This document shows, one piece after another, positions 49,719-59,189 of a DNA stretch of 60,022 bases. Below the pieces are notes generated by a model that saw only the letters and a program-made list of their open reading frames with translations, did no database searches and was not told the origin of the DNA. Each line of letters starts with the position of its first letter. Position 1 is the first letter of the stretch. The translations under genes were made by a program, and so were the position numbers. The DNA comes from an uncultured Eubacteriales bacterium (GTDB lineage: Bacteria; Bacillota; Clostridia; Peptostreptococcales; Anaerovoracaceae), in contig CADCHO010000019.1 of assembly GCA_902801255.1 (NCBI GenBank), positions 1 to 60,022 on the forward strand. Reading direction: 5' to 3'.

Positions 49719-50328
49719 GTCTCTCCTTTACTATCTTGCGGCAGATCTTTGCCACCGCTACCGGCAGGATAAGCCACTCGGCCTGTTCCATAACACGCCT
49801 CTGGAGTACCTCCGGCGTATCGCCTTCTTCCACATAGACTGCCTTCTGGGCGATTATCTCACCGCCGTCAGCAATCTCGTTCACATAGTGTACCGTAGCG
49901 CCGGTCACCTTAACGCCTCTTTCGAGTGCCGCGATGTGAGGCTTGAGTCCGTAGAATCCGTCTCCGCAGAACGACGGTATTAATGACGGATGTATGTTTA
50001 TGATCTTATGATCATAGCGCGTCACGAAGTCTTTGCTGAGTATCATCAGGAAACCCGCAAGAACTATGAGATCTATGTTCCTGGAATCGATGAGTTCGCA
50101 GCACGCCTCCTCGAAACCTTCCTGCCCTCCGCTTGCCTTGCGGCTTATGGCAAAAGCTTCAATATCGTTTTTGCGGGCACGCTCAAGCGCGTACGCATCC
50201 TCCCTGTTGGAGATGACGAGTACGATCTCCCCCTTTTCAATGAGGCCTGATTTCTGGGCATCTATCAGGGCTTGCAGATTGGTGCCTGTGCCGCTTACCA
50301 TTACGGCTATCCTTGCTTTATCTGTCAT
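49705..50328 (-). CDS. purN: Phosphoribosylglycinamide formyltransferase
   Basis: 207 aa. VMVSGTGTNLQALIDA at the phosphate-binding loop, the catalytic Asn-His-Asp set visible as HPSLIPSF and later GATVHYVNEIADGG. It transfers a formyl group from 10-formyl-THF to GAR. GAGGGA lies 7 nt before the ATG. The 3' end overlaps purO, so the pair is translationally coupled. Confidence 0.97.
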   Translation of the reverse strand: MTDKARIAVMVSGTGTNLQALIDAQKSGLIEKGEIVLVISNREDAYALERARKNDIEAFAISRKASGGQEGFEEACCELIDSRNIDLIVLAGFLMILSKDFVTRYDHKIINIHPSLIPSFCGDGFYGLKPHIAALERGVKVTGATVHYVNEIADGGEIIAQKAVYVEEGDTPEVLQRRVMEQAEWLILPVAVAKICRKIVKERHGRL

Positions 50329-50395
50329 ACGTAATCCCTCAAAATAATAATACTATTGAAATAATTATATAACAGAAACAGAGCTAATATCTATT

Positions 50396-51457
50396 CTATT
50401 CTATCGTAATCTTCTCTGATCCGCGGATGATATCGCCGATCACATAGGCGTCCTCGCCGTTCTGCCGCAGCACGTTGAGCGCTGCCGGTGCATCTTCGCG
50501 CGACACGATTACAACCATTCCGACACCCATATTGAATGTATTGAACATATCGTGGTCACTGATGACTCCGACCTTCTGTATGAGCTCGAAAATCGGCAGT
50601 ATCCTGATCGCCTTGCGTGCTACTCTTGCAGTCAGGCCTCCAGGGACCGAGCGCGGGATGTTCTCATAGAAACCGCCTCCGGTGATGTGCGAAATACCTT
50701 TGATCTTCTCCGGTCCCAGCTTGTCAATAAGAGCAAGTATTGGCTTGACGTAGATCTTTGTAGGCTCGAGCAGCACATCTCCCAGAGATTTTCCTCCGAG
50801 TTCTGTGTTGCCGGCTTTCATCGCCATAACGTCCGGTTTATCAAGGGCGAAAACCCTGCGCACCAGCGAGAATCCATTCGAATGAACTCCGCTTGACGGA
50901 AGCGCTATTATGATATCCCCCTCAGCCATGCGGCTGTTGTCGATGATTTTATCCTTATCTACAATGCCGGTGCAGTATCCTGCGAGATCATACTCGTTAA
51001 TAGGGTAGAAGCCCGGCATTTCCGCTGTCTCACCTCCGATGAGAGCAGCTCCCGACTGAACGCAGCCTTCGCATACTCCGGCAACGATCTGCTCGATCTT
51101 CTCCGGAACGTTTTTGCCGCATGCGATATAGTCGAGGAAATACAGAGGCTTAGCGCCTACACAGATCACGTCATTGACGCACATCGCCACGCAGTCGATA
51201 CCGATCGTATCGTGCTTATCGAGCATGAACGCCAGCTTGAGTTTTGTGCCTACGCCGTCAGTACCGCTGACCAGCACCGGTTTATTGATACCTTCCAGAT
51301 CGAGCTCAAAAAGCCCGCCGAAGCCGCCGACCTGGCCCATCACTCCCGGCACTGTTGTCCTTGCGATATGCTTCTTCATGAGCTCCACCGCTTTATAGCC
51401 TGCCGTGATATCTACGCCGGCTGCCTTATAGCTGTTTGATGATGAATTTGTGATCAT
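50396..51457 (-). CDS. purM: Phosphoribosylformylglycinamidine cyclo-ligase (AIR synthetase)
   Basis: 353 aa. YKAAGVDITAGYKAVE start, GTDGVGTKLKLAF, GGETAEMPGFY and GVHSNGFSLVR motifs, and the C-terminal FNMGVGMVVIV segment. It cyclises FGAM to AIR. AGGTG lies 4 nt before the ATG. It lies 39 nt after purF and 67 nt before purN. Confidence 0.97.
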   Translation of the reverse strand: MITNSSSNSYKAAGVDITAGYKAVELMKKHIARTTVPGVMGQVGGFGGLFELDLEGINKPVLVSGTDGVGTKLKLAFMLDKHDTIGIDCVAMCVNDVICVGAKPLYFLDYIACGKNVPEKIEQIVAGVCEGCVQSGAALIGGETAEMPGFYPINEYDLAGYCTGIVDKDKIIDNSRMAEGDIIIALPSSGVHSNGFSLVRRVFALDKPDVMAMKAGNTELGGKSLGDVLLEPTKIYVKPILALIDKLGPEKIKGISHITGGGFYENIPRSVPGGLTARVARKAIRILPIFELIQKVGVISDHDMFNTFNMGVGMVVIVSREDAPAALNVLRQNGEDAYVIGDIIRGSEKITIE

Positions 51458-51496
51458 TGGACACCTTCTGTTCTGTCTGCTGCGATACCTGTATCT

Positions 51497-52927
51497 CTAG
51501 TCGTCCCTTCCTGTCCAGCAATATTTGCATAGTTTGCATGATGGAAGTCCGATCGCCTCAACTACTCCGTCAAGAGTCTGGAATTCCAGTGTTTCGAATC
51601 CCATCTTCTCGGCGATGACTTCACGCATCCTGCGTCCGCGTTCGGTGTTCGCATCCGAATACTCGTCCAGATGCTTCAGGCCCTCTTCACCTTCGATCTC
51701 TGCAATTATCCTTCTCGAGAGGAGTTCCATGTCGCTCCTGTTACGCGAGAAATTCAGATATTTGCATGCGTACATGATAGGCGGGCAAGCCGATCTCATG
51801 TGCACAGCCTTTGCGCCGTTGTCGTAGAGGAACTCGACTGTTTCACGAAGCTGTGTTCCGCGCACAATAGAGTCATCTACGAAGAGAAGGTTCTTGCCTT
51901 TTATAAGCTCCATCACCGGGATCTGCTTCATCTTTGCGACCTTATTGCGCTCCGCCTGTGTAGTAGGCATGAAGCTGCGGGCCCATGTAGGAGTGTATTT
52001 AATGAATGCTCTTGCAAACGGCAGATGCGTTTCATTGGAATAGCCGATAGCATGCGGCGTTCCGCTGTCAGGTACCCCACCTACATAATCGACCTTGGAA
52101 GTGTCGAAACCGTGCGCCATGTCGTTGCGGGCCATTATGCAGCCGTTTTTATAGCGCATCACCTCTACATTCATACCCTCGTAAGTAGTTGTCGGGTAGC
52201 CGTAATAGCTCCAGAGGAATGCGCAGATCTTCATCTCTTCGCCCGGAGCCATCAGCTGTCTGCAGCCGCCCGGTGTGAGTTCTACTATCTCTCCCGGACC
52301 GAGATCCCTGTACTCTTCGAAACCGGCCTTTTGAAGAGCGAACGATTCGAAGCTGACCGCTGAAGCGTTTTCGCTCACTGCCACGCTCATAGGAAGTCTT
52401 CCCTTGATATCGCGGGCTGCGATAATGCTGCCGCCCTCCCTGAGCACGAGTATGGTTGCAGAACCGTCGATGGTTTCCTGTGCATATCTGATGCCCTCGA
52501 CGAGATCGTCCTTTTCAGATATAAGAGCCGCGACCAGCTCTGTCTGATTGATCCTTCCACCCGTCATTGCCTCAAGATGCCCATGGGATCCCTTGAGCAC
52601 TATATCCGCTATCTCGTTGACATTATTGATTATGCCGACCGTACAGATAGCGTATGTGCCTGCGACCGAACGAAAAAGCAGCGGCTGGGGATCCATGTCG
52701 CTGATGCATCCTATAGCTGCCTGACCTTTTATCTTGTTGAGTACGCCCTCGAATTTTGTGCGGAATGGTGCATTTTCTATATTATGGATCTCACGCTGAA
52801 ACCCCTGCTCTTTGTCGTATGAAGCCAGACCGCCCCGGCGGGTGCCGAGGTGGGAATGGTAATCTACGCCGAAATAGACGTCCAATATGCAGTTTTCGTT
52901 CGATGTGATACCGAAAAATCCTCCCAT
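51497..52927 (-). CDS. purF: Amidophosphoribosyltransferase lacking N-terminal Cys nucleophile
   Basis: 476 aa. The C-terminal phosphoribosyltransferase domain has the PRPP loop LLFVDDSIVRGTQL. The N-terminal Ntn glutaminase-like domain begins MGGFFGI, so Gly replaces the Cys that is the nucleophile right after Met in canonical PurF. Several other Cys (KICAF; ACPPIMYAC; and CKLCKYC at the extreme C-terminus) could hold the [4Fe-4S] cluster known from Bacillus PurF. A subfamily starting the same way is known in Bacteroides. AAGGACAGG precedes the start. It is the only purF in this operon, so it may use free ammonia or a partner glutaminase (inference). Confidence 0.9.
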   Translation of the reverse strand: MGGFFGITSNENCILDVYFGVDYHSHLGTRRGGLASYDKEQGFQREIHNIENAPFRTKFEGVLNKIKGQAAIGCISDMDPQPLLFRSVAGTYAICTVGIINNVNEIADIVLKGSHGHLEAMTGGRINQTELVAALISEKDDLVEGIRYAQETIDGSATILVLREGGSIIAARDIKGRLPMSVAVSENASAVSFESFALQKAGFEEYRDLGPGEIVELTPGGCRQLMAPGEEMKICAFLWSYYGYPTTTYEGMNVEVMRYKNGCIMARNDMAHGFDTSKVDYVGGVPDSGTPHAIGYSNETHLPFARAFIKYTPTWARSFMPTTQAERNKVAKMKQIPVMELIKGKNLLFVDDSIVRGTQLRETVEFLYDNGAKAVHMRSACPPIMYACKYLNFSRNRSDMELLSRRIIAEIEGEEGLKHLDEYSDANTERGRRMREVIAEKMGFETLEFQTLDGVVEAIGLPSCKLCKYCWTGRDD

Positions 52928-52949
52928 ATAACCTGTCCTTTCGGTAGAT

Positions 52950-53630
52950 CTATGCGAAGAAGAGTTCGTTCAGCTTGAGCGGCTCAATGTATTCGCCGTT
53001 CTTGTAAACGCGCATGTTGCCCGATGCGATCTCGTCGATCAGCATGACTTTGCCGTCTGCATCATAGCCGAACTCGAACTTGATGTCGTAAAGCTCAAGG
53101 CCTTTCTCTTTCATGTCGTCGGCAACGATCTTTGTGATCTTCTGAGTCATGTCCCTGAGGTCATCGTACTGCTCCTCTGTCATGACGCCAAGCACCACGA
53201 GTCCGTCTTTAGTAACGAGAGGATCGCCCAGCGCGTCGTTCTTGAAGGTAGTCTCCACATAGTAAGGGAGATCTGTACCTGCCTCTACATACTCACCATA
53301 TCTCTTGATGAAGCTGCCCACAGCCTTGAGCCTGCATATGACCTCGAGTCCATGTCCGAATACCTTGGCCGGCTTTACTTCCATCGTAGTATCTTCGAAA
53401 TTGGCCTTCACATAATGAGTCCTGATGCCTGCCTCGTTGATCTTTTTGAAGTAGTAATCTGTCATCTGAAGGTTGATGTCTCCGACGCCCTCAATAGTCA
53501 GTCCGATCTGATTTTCGCCCGGATCGAACTTTCCGTCTTTGCCTGTAACATCATCCTTGAACTTAAGAAGATAGTTGCCGTTCTCGAGCTCAAATACGTT
53601 TTTGGTTTTGCCTGTGTAAACCAGTTTCAT
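52950..53630 (-). CDS. purC: SAICAR synthetase
   Basis: 226 aa. N-terminal YTGKTKNVF nucleotide-binding region, FKDDVT (substrate-binding strand), [16 protein letters not shown] and [11 protein letters not shown] near the end. It condenses CAIR with aspartate. It is slightly shorter than typical (about 235 aa), and the C-terminal helix after EYIEPLK is brief. AGGAGG lies 8 nt before the ATG. The gene sits between purE and purF. Confidence 0.96.
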   Translation of the reverse strand: MKLVYTGKTKNVFELENGNYLLKFKDDVTGKDGKFDPGENQIGLTIEGVGDINLQMTDYYFKKINEAGIRTHYVKANFEDTTMEVKPAKVFGHGLEVICRLKAVGSFIKRYGEYVEAGTDLPYYVETTFKNDALGDPLVTKDGLVVLGVMTEEQYDDLRDMTQKITKIVADDMKEKGLELYDIKFEFGYDADGKVMLIDEIASGNMRVYKNGEYIEPLKLNELFFA

Positions 53631-53659
53631 CAGTAGTCCTCCTTTTATTCTTATACAAC

Positions 53660-54148
53660 CTAAATGCGGTCCATAATGCCCGCATCTTTTTTAAGTACCG
53701 CTTCTGACTCTGCATTGCGGCGCGCGATGAGCGCCTGTGCCAGCTCTTCGTCAGACAGAGCCAGGATCTCGGCGGCAAGCAGCGCTGCATTTTTGCCTCC
53801 GTCGATCGCGACCGTTGCAACAGGGATGCCACTCGGCATCATTACGGTCGATAAAAGTGCGTCCATGCCGTCGAGCGCAGCGCTTTTGCATGGTACGCCA
53901 ATAACCGGGAGCGTCGTATTCGCTGCTATCGCTCCCGCCAGGTGGGCTGCCATGCCGGCGAAGGCTATTATGACGCCGAAGCCTTCGTCCCTTGCCGCTA
54001 GAGACCATGACCTTGCCTCAGCAGGCGTACGGTGTGCCGAATACACATGCGCTTCATAAGGTATGCCGAGCTCTTTCAATACGGACGCCGCCTTCTGCAC
54101 TACCGGCAGATCACTGTCGCTTCCCATGATAAGTCCTACCTTCTTCAT
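53660..54148 (-). CDS. purE: N5-carboxyaminoimidazole ribonucleotide mutase
   Basis: 162 aa. [22 protein letters not shown] and [16 protein letters not shown], with the conserved Ser-Asp and His of the class I mutase. It converts N5-CAIR to CAIR. I chose the start at 54148 with AAGG 8 nt upstream; a GTG at 54157 is in frame. It is the first gene of the purine operon. A TATAAT lies on the minus strand at 54173-54178 near the stop of the upstream gene. No purK is visible. Confidence 0.96.
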   Translation of the reverse strand: MKKVGLIMGSDSDLPVVQKAASVLKELGIPYEAHVYSAHRTPAEARSWSLAARDEGFGVIIAFAGMAAHLAGAIAANTTLPVIGVPCKSAALDGMDALLSTVMMPSGIPVATVAIDGGKNAALLAAEILALSDEELAQALIARRNAESEAVLKKDAGIMDRI

Positions 54149-54182
54149 CGCTCCCACCTTTCTTCTCTTGTTATTATAACGC

Positions 54183-54635
54183 CTATTTATCGTCCAGGTT
54201 CAGTTCGTCTCTTGAATAGACCTTTGTTTTACGGTTATCCGTTTTCACCATCGTTTTTACGCCGTGATAAAGGCCCCTGAGGATGGCGAAAATAAGGAAC
54301 ATCACAAGAAAGCCGGTAATACCGTATGCGATATCCTGACTCTCCATCACGCCCGTACCTGTATACCATTGACCCACTTCGATAGCGAATGACAGCACTA
54401 TTATCAGAGTGAACACATAAAGCCATGTGACCACCATTGTGTGATCGTGCTTCGCAAGAAATTTAAACAGCGGGTACAGCACAAATATAAGCAGCATGCC
54501 GAACATGCCGAAAACGATAAAATGCAGCTGTTTGTCATCAAAGTACCAGCCGCCTGCGTCATTGATGCGGAGAACACGTTCATGTACTCTCGCAACCCAT
54601 GTTGTAAATGTATAAATCAATTCCCACATACTCAT
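54183..54635 (-). CDS. VanZ-like membrane protein
   Basis: About 150 aa with four membrane helices. The VanZ-like pattern consists of DDKQLHFIVFGMFG before helix 2, AIEVGQWYTGTG after helix 3, and QDIAYGITGFL in helix 4. VanZ-family members occur near glycopeptide resistance or envelope genes; many have unknown function. The start is uncertain. An ATG at 54635 follows a perfect TATAAT by 6 nt (possible leaderless mRNA), an ATG at 54629 is next, and a GTG at 54704 is in frame with a weak AAGG. It lies upstream of purE in the same direction. Confidence 0.65.
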   Translation of the reverse strand: MSMWELIYTFTTWVARVHERVLRINDAGGWYFDDKQLHFIVFGMFGMLLIFVLYPLFKFLAKHDHTMVVTWLYVFTLIIVLSFAIEVGQWYTGTGVMESQDIAYGITGFLVMFLIFAILRGLYHGVKTMVKTDNRKTKVYSRDELNLDDK

Positions 54636-54746
54636 AGCGATATTATAATACGAAGCTCCTCGATTTTTGTGTTCTAATTGCGAAACCTCAACGCCTTGCG
54701 GCACAAAGCCTTAAGAATTATAAAGGTTTTTGTTTGTATAGGTTTG

Positions 54747-54776
54747 TTGAGAGCTTCCCGCCTTACTTTTTATAAT
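54747..54776 (+). promoter_or_regulatory. SigA-type promoter of the SH3/C-terminal-domain protein gene
   Basis: TTGAGA (54747-54752), an 18-bp spacer and TATAAT (54771-54776). The leader of about 70 nt has inverted GCCGGC copies that could form a hairpin. Confidence 0.6.
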
Positions 54777-54852
54777 CTGAATGGACCCTTGCCGGCTTTT
54801 GACAGACGACAGCTGCCGGCCAGTTCGCATCTGATGAGAAGGTGGAATTATC

Positions 54853-56214
54853 ATGAGAATCAAAAGCAATCTAACAAAGAACAGGGTGATCACTGTCATG
54901 CTGGCAGCTGTGATGATCTTTACAGCCATGCCGGTGCTGTTCGCTCCGGACTTCACGTCTTCGGCAGCAGCAATCACCGCGACAGGAAAAGTAAGTGACA
55001 GCGACGTCAACCTGAGAGCTTCCTCAGGCACCGGCTCCGCATCGGTGGCGACTCTAAGCAAGAACCAGGTGCTGACGATCCATAAAGAGGTCTTCACAAA
55101 AAAGAAGAGCTCCAATGCAGAGGACAGATGGTACTACGTAACAGCGGGTCAGGCAGAGGGCTATATACGATCCGACTTTGTCAAGGATATTGCCTGGAGC
55201 AACACTTCAGCGGTGACAACCGATGAGCTCAACTACAGGACCGGTCCTGACACATCATTCGATAAACTCGGAACTACCGGAATCGGTACGCCGGTCACTC
55301 TTCTGCTTACAGCTGTGTACTCCGGCAGCTCGTCAATATGGTACAAAGTAAGTGTGAACAACACGACAGCATATGTAAGTGCAGACTACATAAAACTCGG
55401 AGCATCACTCTTTGATCAGAAATCCGCAAAGGATCTCGAAGGCAAATCTGACCTGGCAAAGGCTCTGCTGATCAACCCTACAAGAGGCGGCAGTGCACGA
55501 GTCGTGTATACATTCTCCACTGCAAACTGCACAAAACGTTTTGCGATCAAAGGATATAAGAAAGCAAAAGTTCCTCAGGGATTTACCTTTAACGGAAGTC
55601 AATACCATATACTCTACGGTATGGCAGCCGGCCAGAGCATTGTAACGTACTCCGCAGACGGCAAGCGCCTCGCTAATTCGAAGTTCGCATTCTCAATAGG
55701 CCACCCTAACGGAATCACATGGGATCCTGTAACTGGATTATGCTACATCTTCAAGGGCAATCAGAAGAAAATATATACCTGGGATCCTGCAACCAACACG
55801 TTCGGCAAGGCAAAGACTCCTTATTCATCATCAGGTGCAGGATACGACAATGAGACCAATATGATCTACGCCACTTCACATACCGGCATCAGAGGGTACT
55901 CTTCAGACGGAACGTTCACACATCAGCAGCTCTTCCCGAGATGCAAGCCTGGATTCTTCCATTACATCCAGGATTGCGGAGCGGGTGAAGGTTTCATCTT
56001 CCACGGTATCAGCGGAAGGAACAAGAAGACCAAGAATCAGCTCGATATCTACAGGGCAGCAGACATGGCTTACCTGGGATCCATCAAGATCACGATAGGT
56101 GAGGTTGAAAGTGCGGCAGTAGGACCGGACGGATTCCTGGAGTTGCTCATCAATACAAAAGGCAACACTGATTACATATGGAGAACACCTCTGAACATAA
56201 ATGAGCTGAAATAA
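54853..56214 (+). CDS. Secreted protein with two SH3b domains and an unrecognised C-terminal domain
   Basis: 453 aa. Signal peptide (1-38), two bacterial SH3 domains (about 42-112 and 115-182, each with a VNLRA/LNYRTGPD start and a GYIRSDFV/AYVSADYI end), and then a 240-residue domain (about 213-453). This last part is homologous to the C-terminal part of the protein at 57313-58863. Shared landmarks are PQGF/LxYxG, YGM, GHPNG(I/F)T, a central GxGYD, QDCG and a DYIW(R/K)T-LNI-EL terminus. It looks like a beta-propeller or jelly-roll repeat fold, but I do not recognise the family. SH3b domains suggest wall binding. AAGGTGG lies 7 nt upstream. Confidence 0.85.
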   Translation: MRIKSNLTKNRVITVMLAAVMIFTAMPVLFAPDFTSSAAAITATGKVSDSDVNLRASSGTGSASVATLSKNQVLTIHKEVFTKKKSSNAEDRWYYVTAGQAEGYIRSDFVKDIAWSNTSAVTTDELNYRTGPDTSFDKLGTTGIGTPVTLLLTAVYSGSSSIWYKVSVNNTTAYVSADYIKLGASLFDQKSAKDLEGKSDLAKALLINPTRGGSARVVYTFSTANCTKRFAIKGYKKAKVPQGFTFNGSQYHILYGMAAGQSIVTYSADGKRLANSKFAFSIGHPNGITWDPVTGLCYIFKGNQKKIYTWDPATNTFGKAKTPYSSSGAGYDNETNMIYATSHTGIRGYSSDGTFTHQQLFPRCKPGFFHYIQDCGAGEGFIFHGISGRNKKTKNQLDIYRAADMAYLGSIKITIGEVESAAVGPDGFLELLINTKGNTDYIWRTPLNINELK

Positions 56215-56238
56215 CAGTCATGATAATTGCAGCAAAAA

Positions 56239-56259
56239 GGGGCATCAGTATGATGCCCC
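56239..56259. terminator. Bidirectional Rho-independent terminator
   Basis: GGGGCATCA-GTA-TGATGCCCC is flanked by A5 and T5. It separates the convergent SH3-domain protein and ketopantoate-reductase-like genes. Confidence 0.9.
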
Positions 56260-56281
56260 TTTTTAATATCTGTATTCACGC

Positions 56282-57208
56282 TTAGCCTTTACGGAGTTCA
56301 GCGATCTTCTGACGCGCTGTAATCGCCAGATAGAGGATCTCGTTTGCCGGTGTCGGTATGCCGTGCTTTTTTCCGAGCCTCACTACTTCGCCGGCATATT
56401 CATCGATCTCAATAGGTCTTCCGGCCTCATAGTCCTGAAGCATCGACATCTTCTTGTCCGGCGGGAAATTTACAAGGATCTCTATGATCTCGTCCCGGTC
56501 CTCCTCATTTAGGTCAACTCCCTCGGCCCATGCGATCTCAAGGATCTCATCCATCAGCATTTTCATCAGGGATCTGACCTCTTCAACCTGTCCGAAGAAT
56601 CCGCATTCAGCCTGGACTTCTACGGCCGTCTGGCTTGCCCCTGTGTTAAGCATCCATTTACGCCATTTTGCCCTACGCATATCCTCATAAACTTTTACGT
56701 TTACTCCGAGTTCCTTAAGCCTCTCATATGCTTCTATTACCTCAGGCTTAGGATCATGGTTTTCCGCATATCCAATCTGCATCTCGCCCAGTGTTGTGTA
56801 ATAGACCCTGCGGCTCATGCGGTGAGCGTCAGTTCTGAGAACTACCCCGTAAAACACGCGGTTCTCCGGGAACTCTCTTTCGAGGCGGGTAGAGGTTGTT
56901 ATGCCGTTCTCGATTGGGAGCAGGATGGTATCCTCGCTGATCAGCGGGCGTATATCCTCAATGACCGAATCCATGCTGTATGTTTTTGCCGCAAGTATGA
57001 GCAAATCGATATTTATGCCCTGTGAAGGATCTGAATATACCTTCGGAGAAAACACCTCATTGTTTACGGAAATGCCCTTGCTTACAAGCCTCTCTGCACG
57101 TGCGCCTGTTGCCAGAAGGTAAACATTCTCAGGATCCCTTTTATACATTTCATACATCAGAGCGCTGCCGACTGAGCCAGCGCCGATAATGCCTACTGTT
57201 TTGATCAT
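56282..57208 (-). CDS. Ketopantoate reductase family protein
   Basis: 308 aa. N-terminal NAD(P)-binding GAGSVGSALMYEM (a Gly-x-Gly-x-x-Gly variant), the ApbA/PanE middle region LAAKTYSMDSV...PIENGI, and the C-terminal helical domain with KWRKWMLNTGASQTAV (the Lys region of the active site) and DEILEIAWAEGV. The family reduces ketopantoate to pantoate, but many paralogues act on other 2-keto acids. No other pantothenate gene is adjacent, although coaBC lies 19 kb away. I chose the start at 57208 because GAGG lies 9 nt upstream; starts at 57226 and 57229 are in frame. Confidence 0.8.
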   Translation of the reverse strand: MIKTVGIIGAGSVGSALMYEMYKRDPENVYLLATGARAERLVSKGISVNNEVFSPKVYSDPSQGINIDLLILAAKTYSMDSVIEDIRPLISEDTILLPIENGITTSTRLEREFPENRVFYGVVLRTDAHRMSRRVYYTTLGEMQIGYAENHDPKPEVIEAYERLKELGVNVKVYEDMRRAKWRKWMLNTGASQTAVEVQAECGFFGQVEEVRSLMKMLMDEILEIAWAEGVDLNEEDRDEIIEILVNFPPDKKMSMLQDYEAGRPIEIDEYAGEVVRLGKKHGIPTPANEILYLAITARQKIAELRKG

Positions 57209-57312
57209 TTCTATTTTCCTCTTCATCAAAGAAACAGCCTGATTTCCGACATAAGGATATCAGATTTCAGACTGTTAAATCCATCATAACAGGGAAATAA
57301 TCCCTTCAGCTG

Positions 57313-58863
57313 CTAAAGTCCTTCTCCAAGTGTTTCTATATTAAGATCTGTCTTCCAAATATAGTCTACACTGCTTGAATTGTTGGACAGTATCTCAAGG
57401 AAACCGTCTTTGTCTACAATACAGCTCTCCACTTCAGACAGATCGCAGGAAAGTGTTCCGAGGTACCTGCCGTTCTTCATGTCGTAAAGATCGATGTAGT
57501 TGGTGCCGTGCTTGTTGCCGCCCGACAGGCATCTGAGCATTATCCCGGCATGGCCGCCGCAGTCCTGTGTATAGACTGTTCCGCTGTGCTTTACCACACC
57601 GCATCTGTACTTAACGCTGTACCCATCGCTTATATCGTAAGCAACCATAGCAGTACGTGAACATGTATATAGCAGCTTTTCTTTTCTGTCATAGCCGATG
57701 CCCGAGCATCCGTACGACAGATTGACTGAACCATAGCTGTTTGAAGTCGGTTCATAAGTATATGCCTTTGATGTCCAGCCTTTTACGCAGTAGCATCGTC
57801 CGTTTTCGTTTGCATATGTGAATCCGTTCGGATGCCCCATTGAGACCTTCGGTACACTGACACTCTTGCCGTCATCGTCAACATCAAAGCTGATGATACG
57901 GTTAGGACTTCCCATACCGTAAGAAACGATGTATTTATCTCCTGTATATCCAAGGCCTTGCGGTATGACTGCCCCGTCGGCACCGGTGATTTTCTTTACC
58001 ACCTCGCAATTGTCAGGGTCGAGATGATAGATTATATGGGCCGATGCTCCTCCGGCGCTCACAGCATAGGAATCAATAACTTTGAGTTCCACTACCTTGC
58101 TGGCGCTCTCATATTCAGTTGAAGATTTGGCTGTAACCGTGATCTCAGCTTCACCTTCCCCGGTTATATTTATCTCGTGCGTCTCAGGGTCGACTACAGC
58201 GACCTCCGGATCGCTTGATTCGTACATGAGATCTGTCTCAGCGTCTGCCTTCAGTCTGAACGGCTTGCTGAATGTGAATTTGGTTATCTTTTTGCTGGCC
58301 TTTATCTTCTGGGTCTTCTTAGTGCTGAAACTTCGCGGTGCCGTCGCAACGCCCTCTTTGTCTTTGCTGTCAGCCCTGATGATGAATGAGTATGATGTAT
58401 CCTTCTTGAGGTCATTGACCGTGATCTCCGGCACATCAGTCTCAAGCGCTGTCCAGCTGTCATCGATCACCGTCTCTTCCTTTTCGCCTTCAGTTTGGCT
58501 CTCTTCCGAAGACGCTTCTTCCGCATCAGTATCCTCTTCAGCAGCGGCATTCTCCTTATACCAGACCTTGTAAACATCAGTATTGTGAGTGCCATCCCAG
58601 CCGACAATTATGTAATCAGAGCCTCTCCCCGGAGAGCATATTGAATCCCTTTCGACTCTTCCGGGATATAGCTTGTAATGATTGATCGCCGTAACTACAG
58701 TAGTTGCAAGAGCTGCAAAAAGCAAAATCAGGGCAACAGAAAAGAACCGGCGCCACATGCGTGCTTTTTCAGGACTCAACCTTGTGCGCCTTATGAGTTC
58801 GCCATTCCCGGCATTTTTCTTCCCAATTCCCTTAACTCTCTCTTCGCTTATTTTATCCGGCAT
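57313..58863 (-). CDS. Membrane-anchored protein with FN3-like, Ig-like and unrecognised C-terminal domains
   Basis: 516 aa. A basic cytosolic N-terminus (1-37) is followed by one membrane helix (38-60), an FN3-like domain interrupted by an acidic insert (about 66-185), and an Ig-like (Big_2-type) domain (about 190-265: [30 protein letters not shown]). The C-terminal domain of about 240 residues is shared with the protein at 54853-56214. A continuous reading frame from rpsR into this gene arises only because rpsR is frameshifted; the rpsR terminator lies between. The start at 58863 has a weak AAAAGA upstream. Function unknown, probably surface-exposed. Confidence 0.75.
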   Translation of the reverse strand: MPDKISEERVKGIGKKNAGNGELIRRTRLSPEKARMWRRFFSVALILLFAALATTVVTAINHYKLYPGRVERDSICSPGRGSDYIIVGWDGTHNTDVYKVWYKENAAAEEDTDAEEASSEESQTEGEKEETVIDDSWTALETDVPEITVNDLKKDTSYSFIIRADSKDKEGVATAPRSFSTKKTQKIKASKKITKFTFSKPFRLKADAETDLMYESSDPEVAVVDPETHEINITGEGEAEITVTAKSSTEYESASKVVELKVIDSYAVSAGGASAHIIYHLDPDNCEVVKKITGADGAVIPQGLGYTGDKYIVSYGMGSPNRIISFDVDDDGKSVSVPKVSMGHPNGFTYANENGRCYCVKGWTSKAYTYEPTSNSYGSVNLSYGCSGIGYDRKEKLLYTCSRTAMVAYDISDGYSVKYRCGVVKHSGTVYTQDCGGHAGIMLRCLSGGNKHGTNYIDLYDMKNGRYLGTLSCDLSEVESCIVDKDGFLEILSNNSSSVDYIWKTDLNIETLGEGL

Positions 58864-58882
58864 GATCTTTTTATTAGAAAAA

Positions 58883-58907
58883 ATCCGCAGGATCATATCC
58901 TGCGGAT
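58883..58907 (-). terminator. Rho-independent terminator of rpsF-ssb-rpsR
   Basis: On the minus strand ATCCGCAGGAT-ATG-ATCCTGCGGAT is followed by TTTTTTC. It is a perfect 11-bp stem, 13 nt after the rpsR stop. Confidence 0.9.
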
Positions 58908-58919
58908 CCTCCAGTCTTT

Positions 58920-59169
58920 TTACTGATCTGCGTCGAATGGCAGTATCGCGACTACTCTGGCTCTCTTGATAGCCTTCGCAACTGCTCTCTGGTGCATTGC
59001 GCATGTGCCTGTGACTTCTAGGGAGGATCTTGCCTCTCTCTGTGATGTATTTCTTAAGAGTCTCTGCATCTTTGTAGTCGATCTTCTTGTCCTGGTCAGC
59101 GCAGAACTGGCAGACTTTGCGTCTTCTGATACCTGTATTCATGCGCTTCGGTCTTGAATTTCTTTCCAT
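58920..59169 (-). pseudogene. rpsR: Ribosomal protein bS18 gene with a frameshift
   Basis: The first part encodes a normal bS18 ([20 protein letters not shown]...ERGKILPR). After LPR the frame breaks. The DNA CCTAGAAGTCACAGGC should read CCTAGAAGAGTC..., two bases more, to give LPRRVTGTC. The remainder, ending [11 protein letters not shown] with TAA at 58920, is intact in the other frame. The total is 250 nt, one short of a multiple of three after the loss of two. bS18 is essential and binds next to bS6 in the small subunit. A sequencing or assembly error is therefore the likeliest cause, with a second genomic copy or frameshifting less likely. Confidence 0.85.
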
Positions 59170-59189
59170 GATTCGTGCTTTCCCCTTTC

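Noticed and set aside
57313-59169. A single 618-codon frame that looks like a ribosomal protein bS18-surface protein fusion
   Set aside because: It exists only because rpsR is frameshifted. The intact remainder of rpsR, its TAA and a perfect terminator lie between the two parts.
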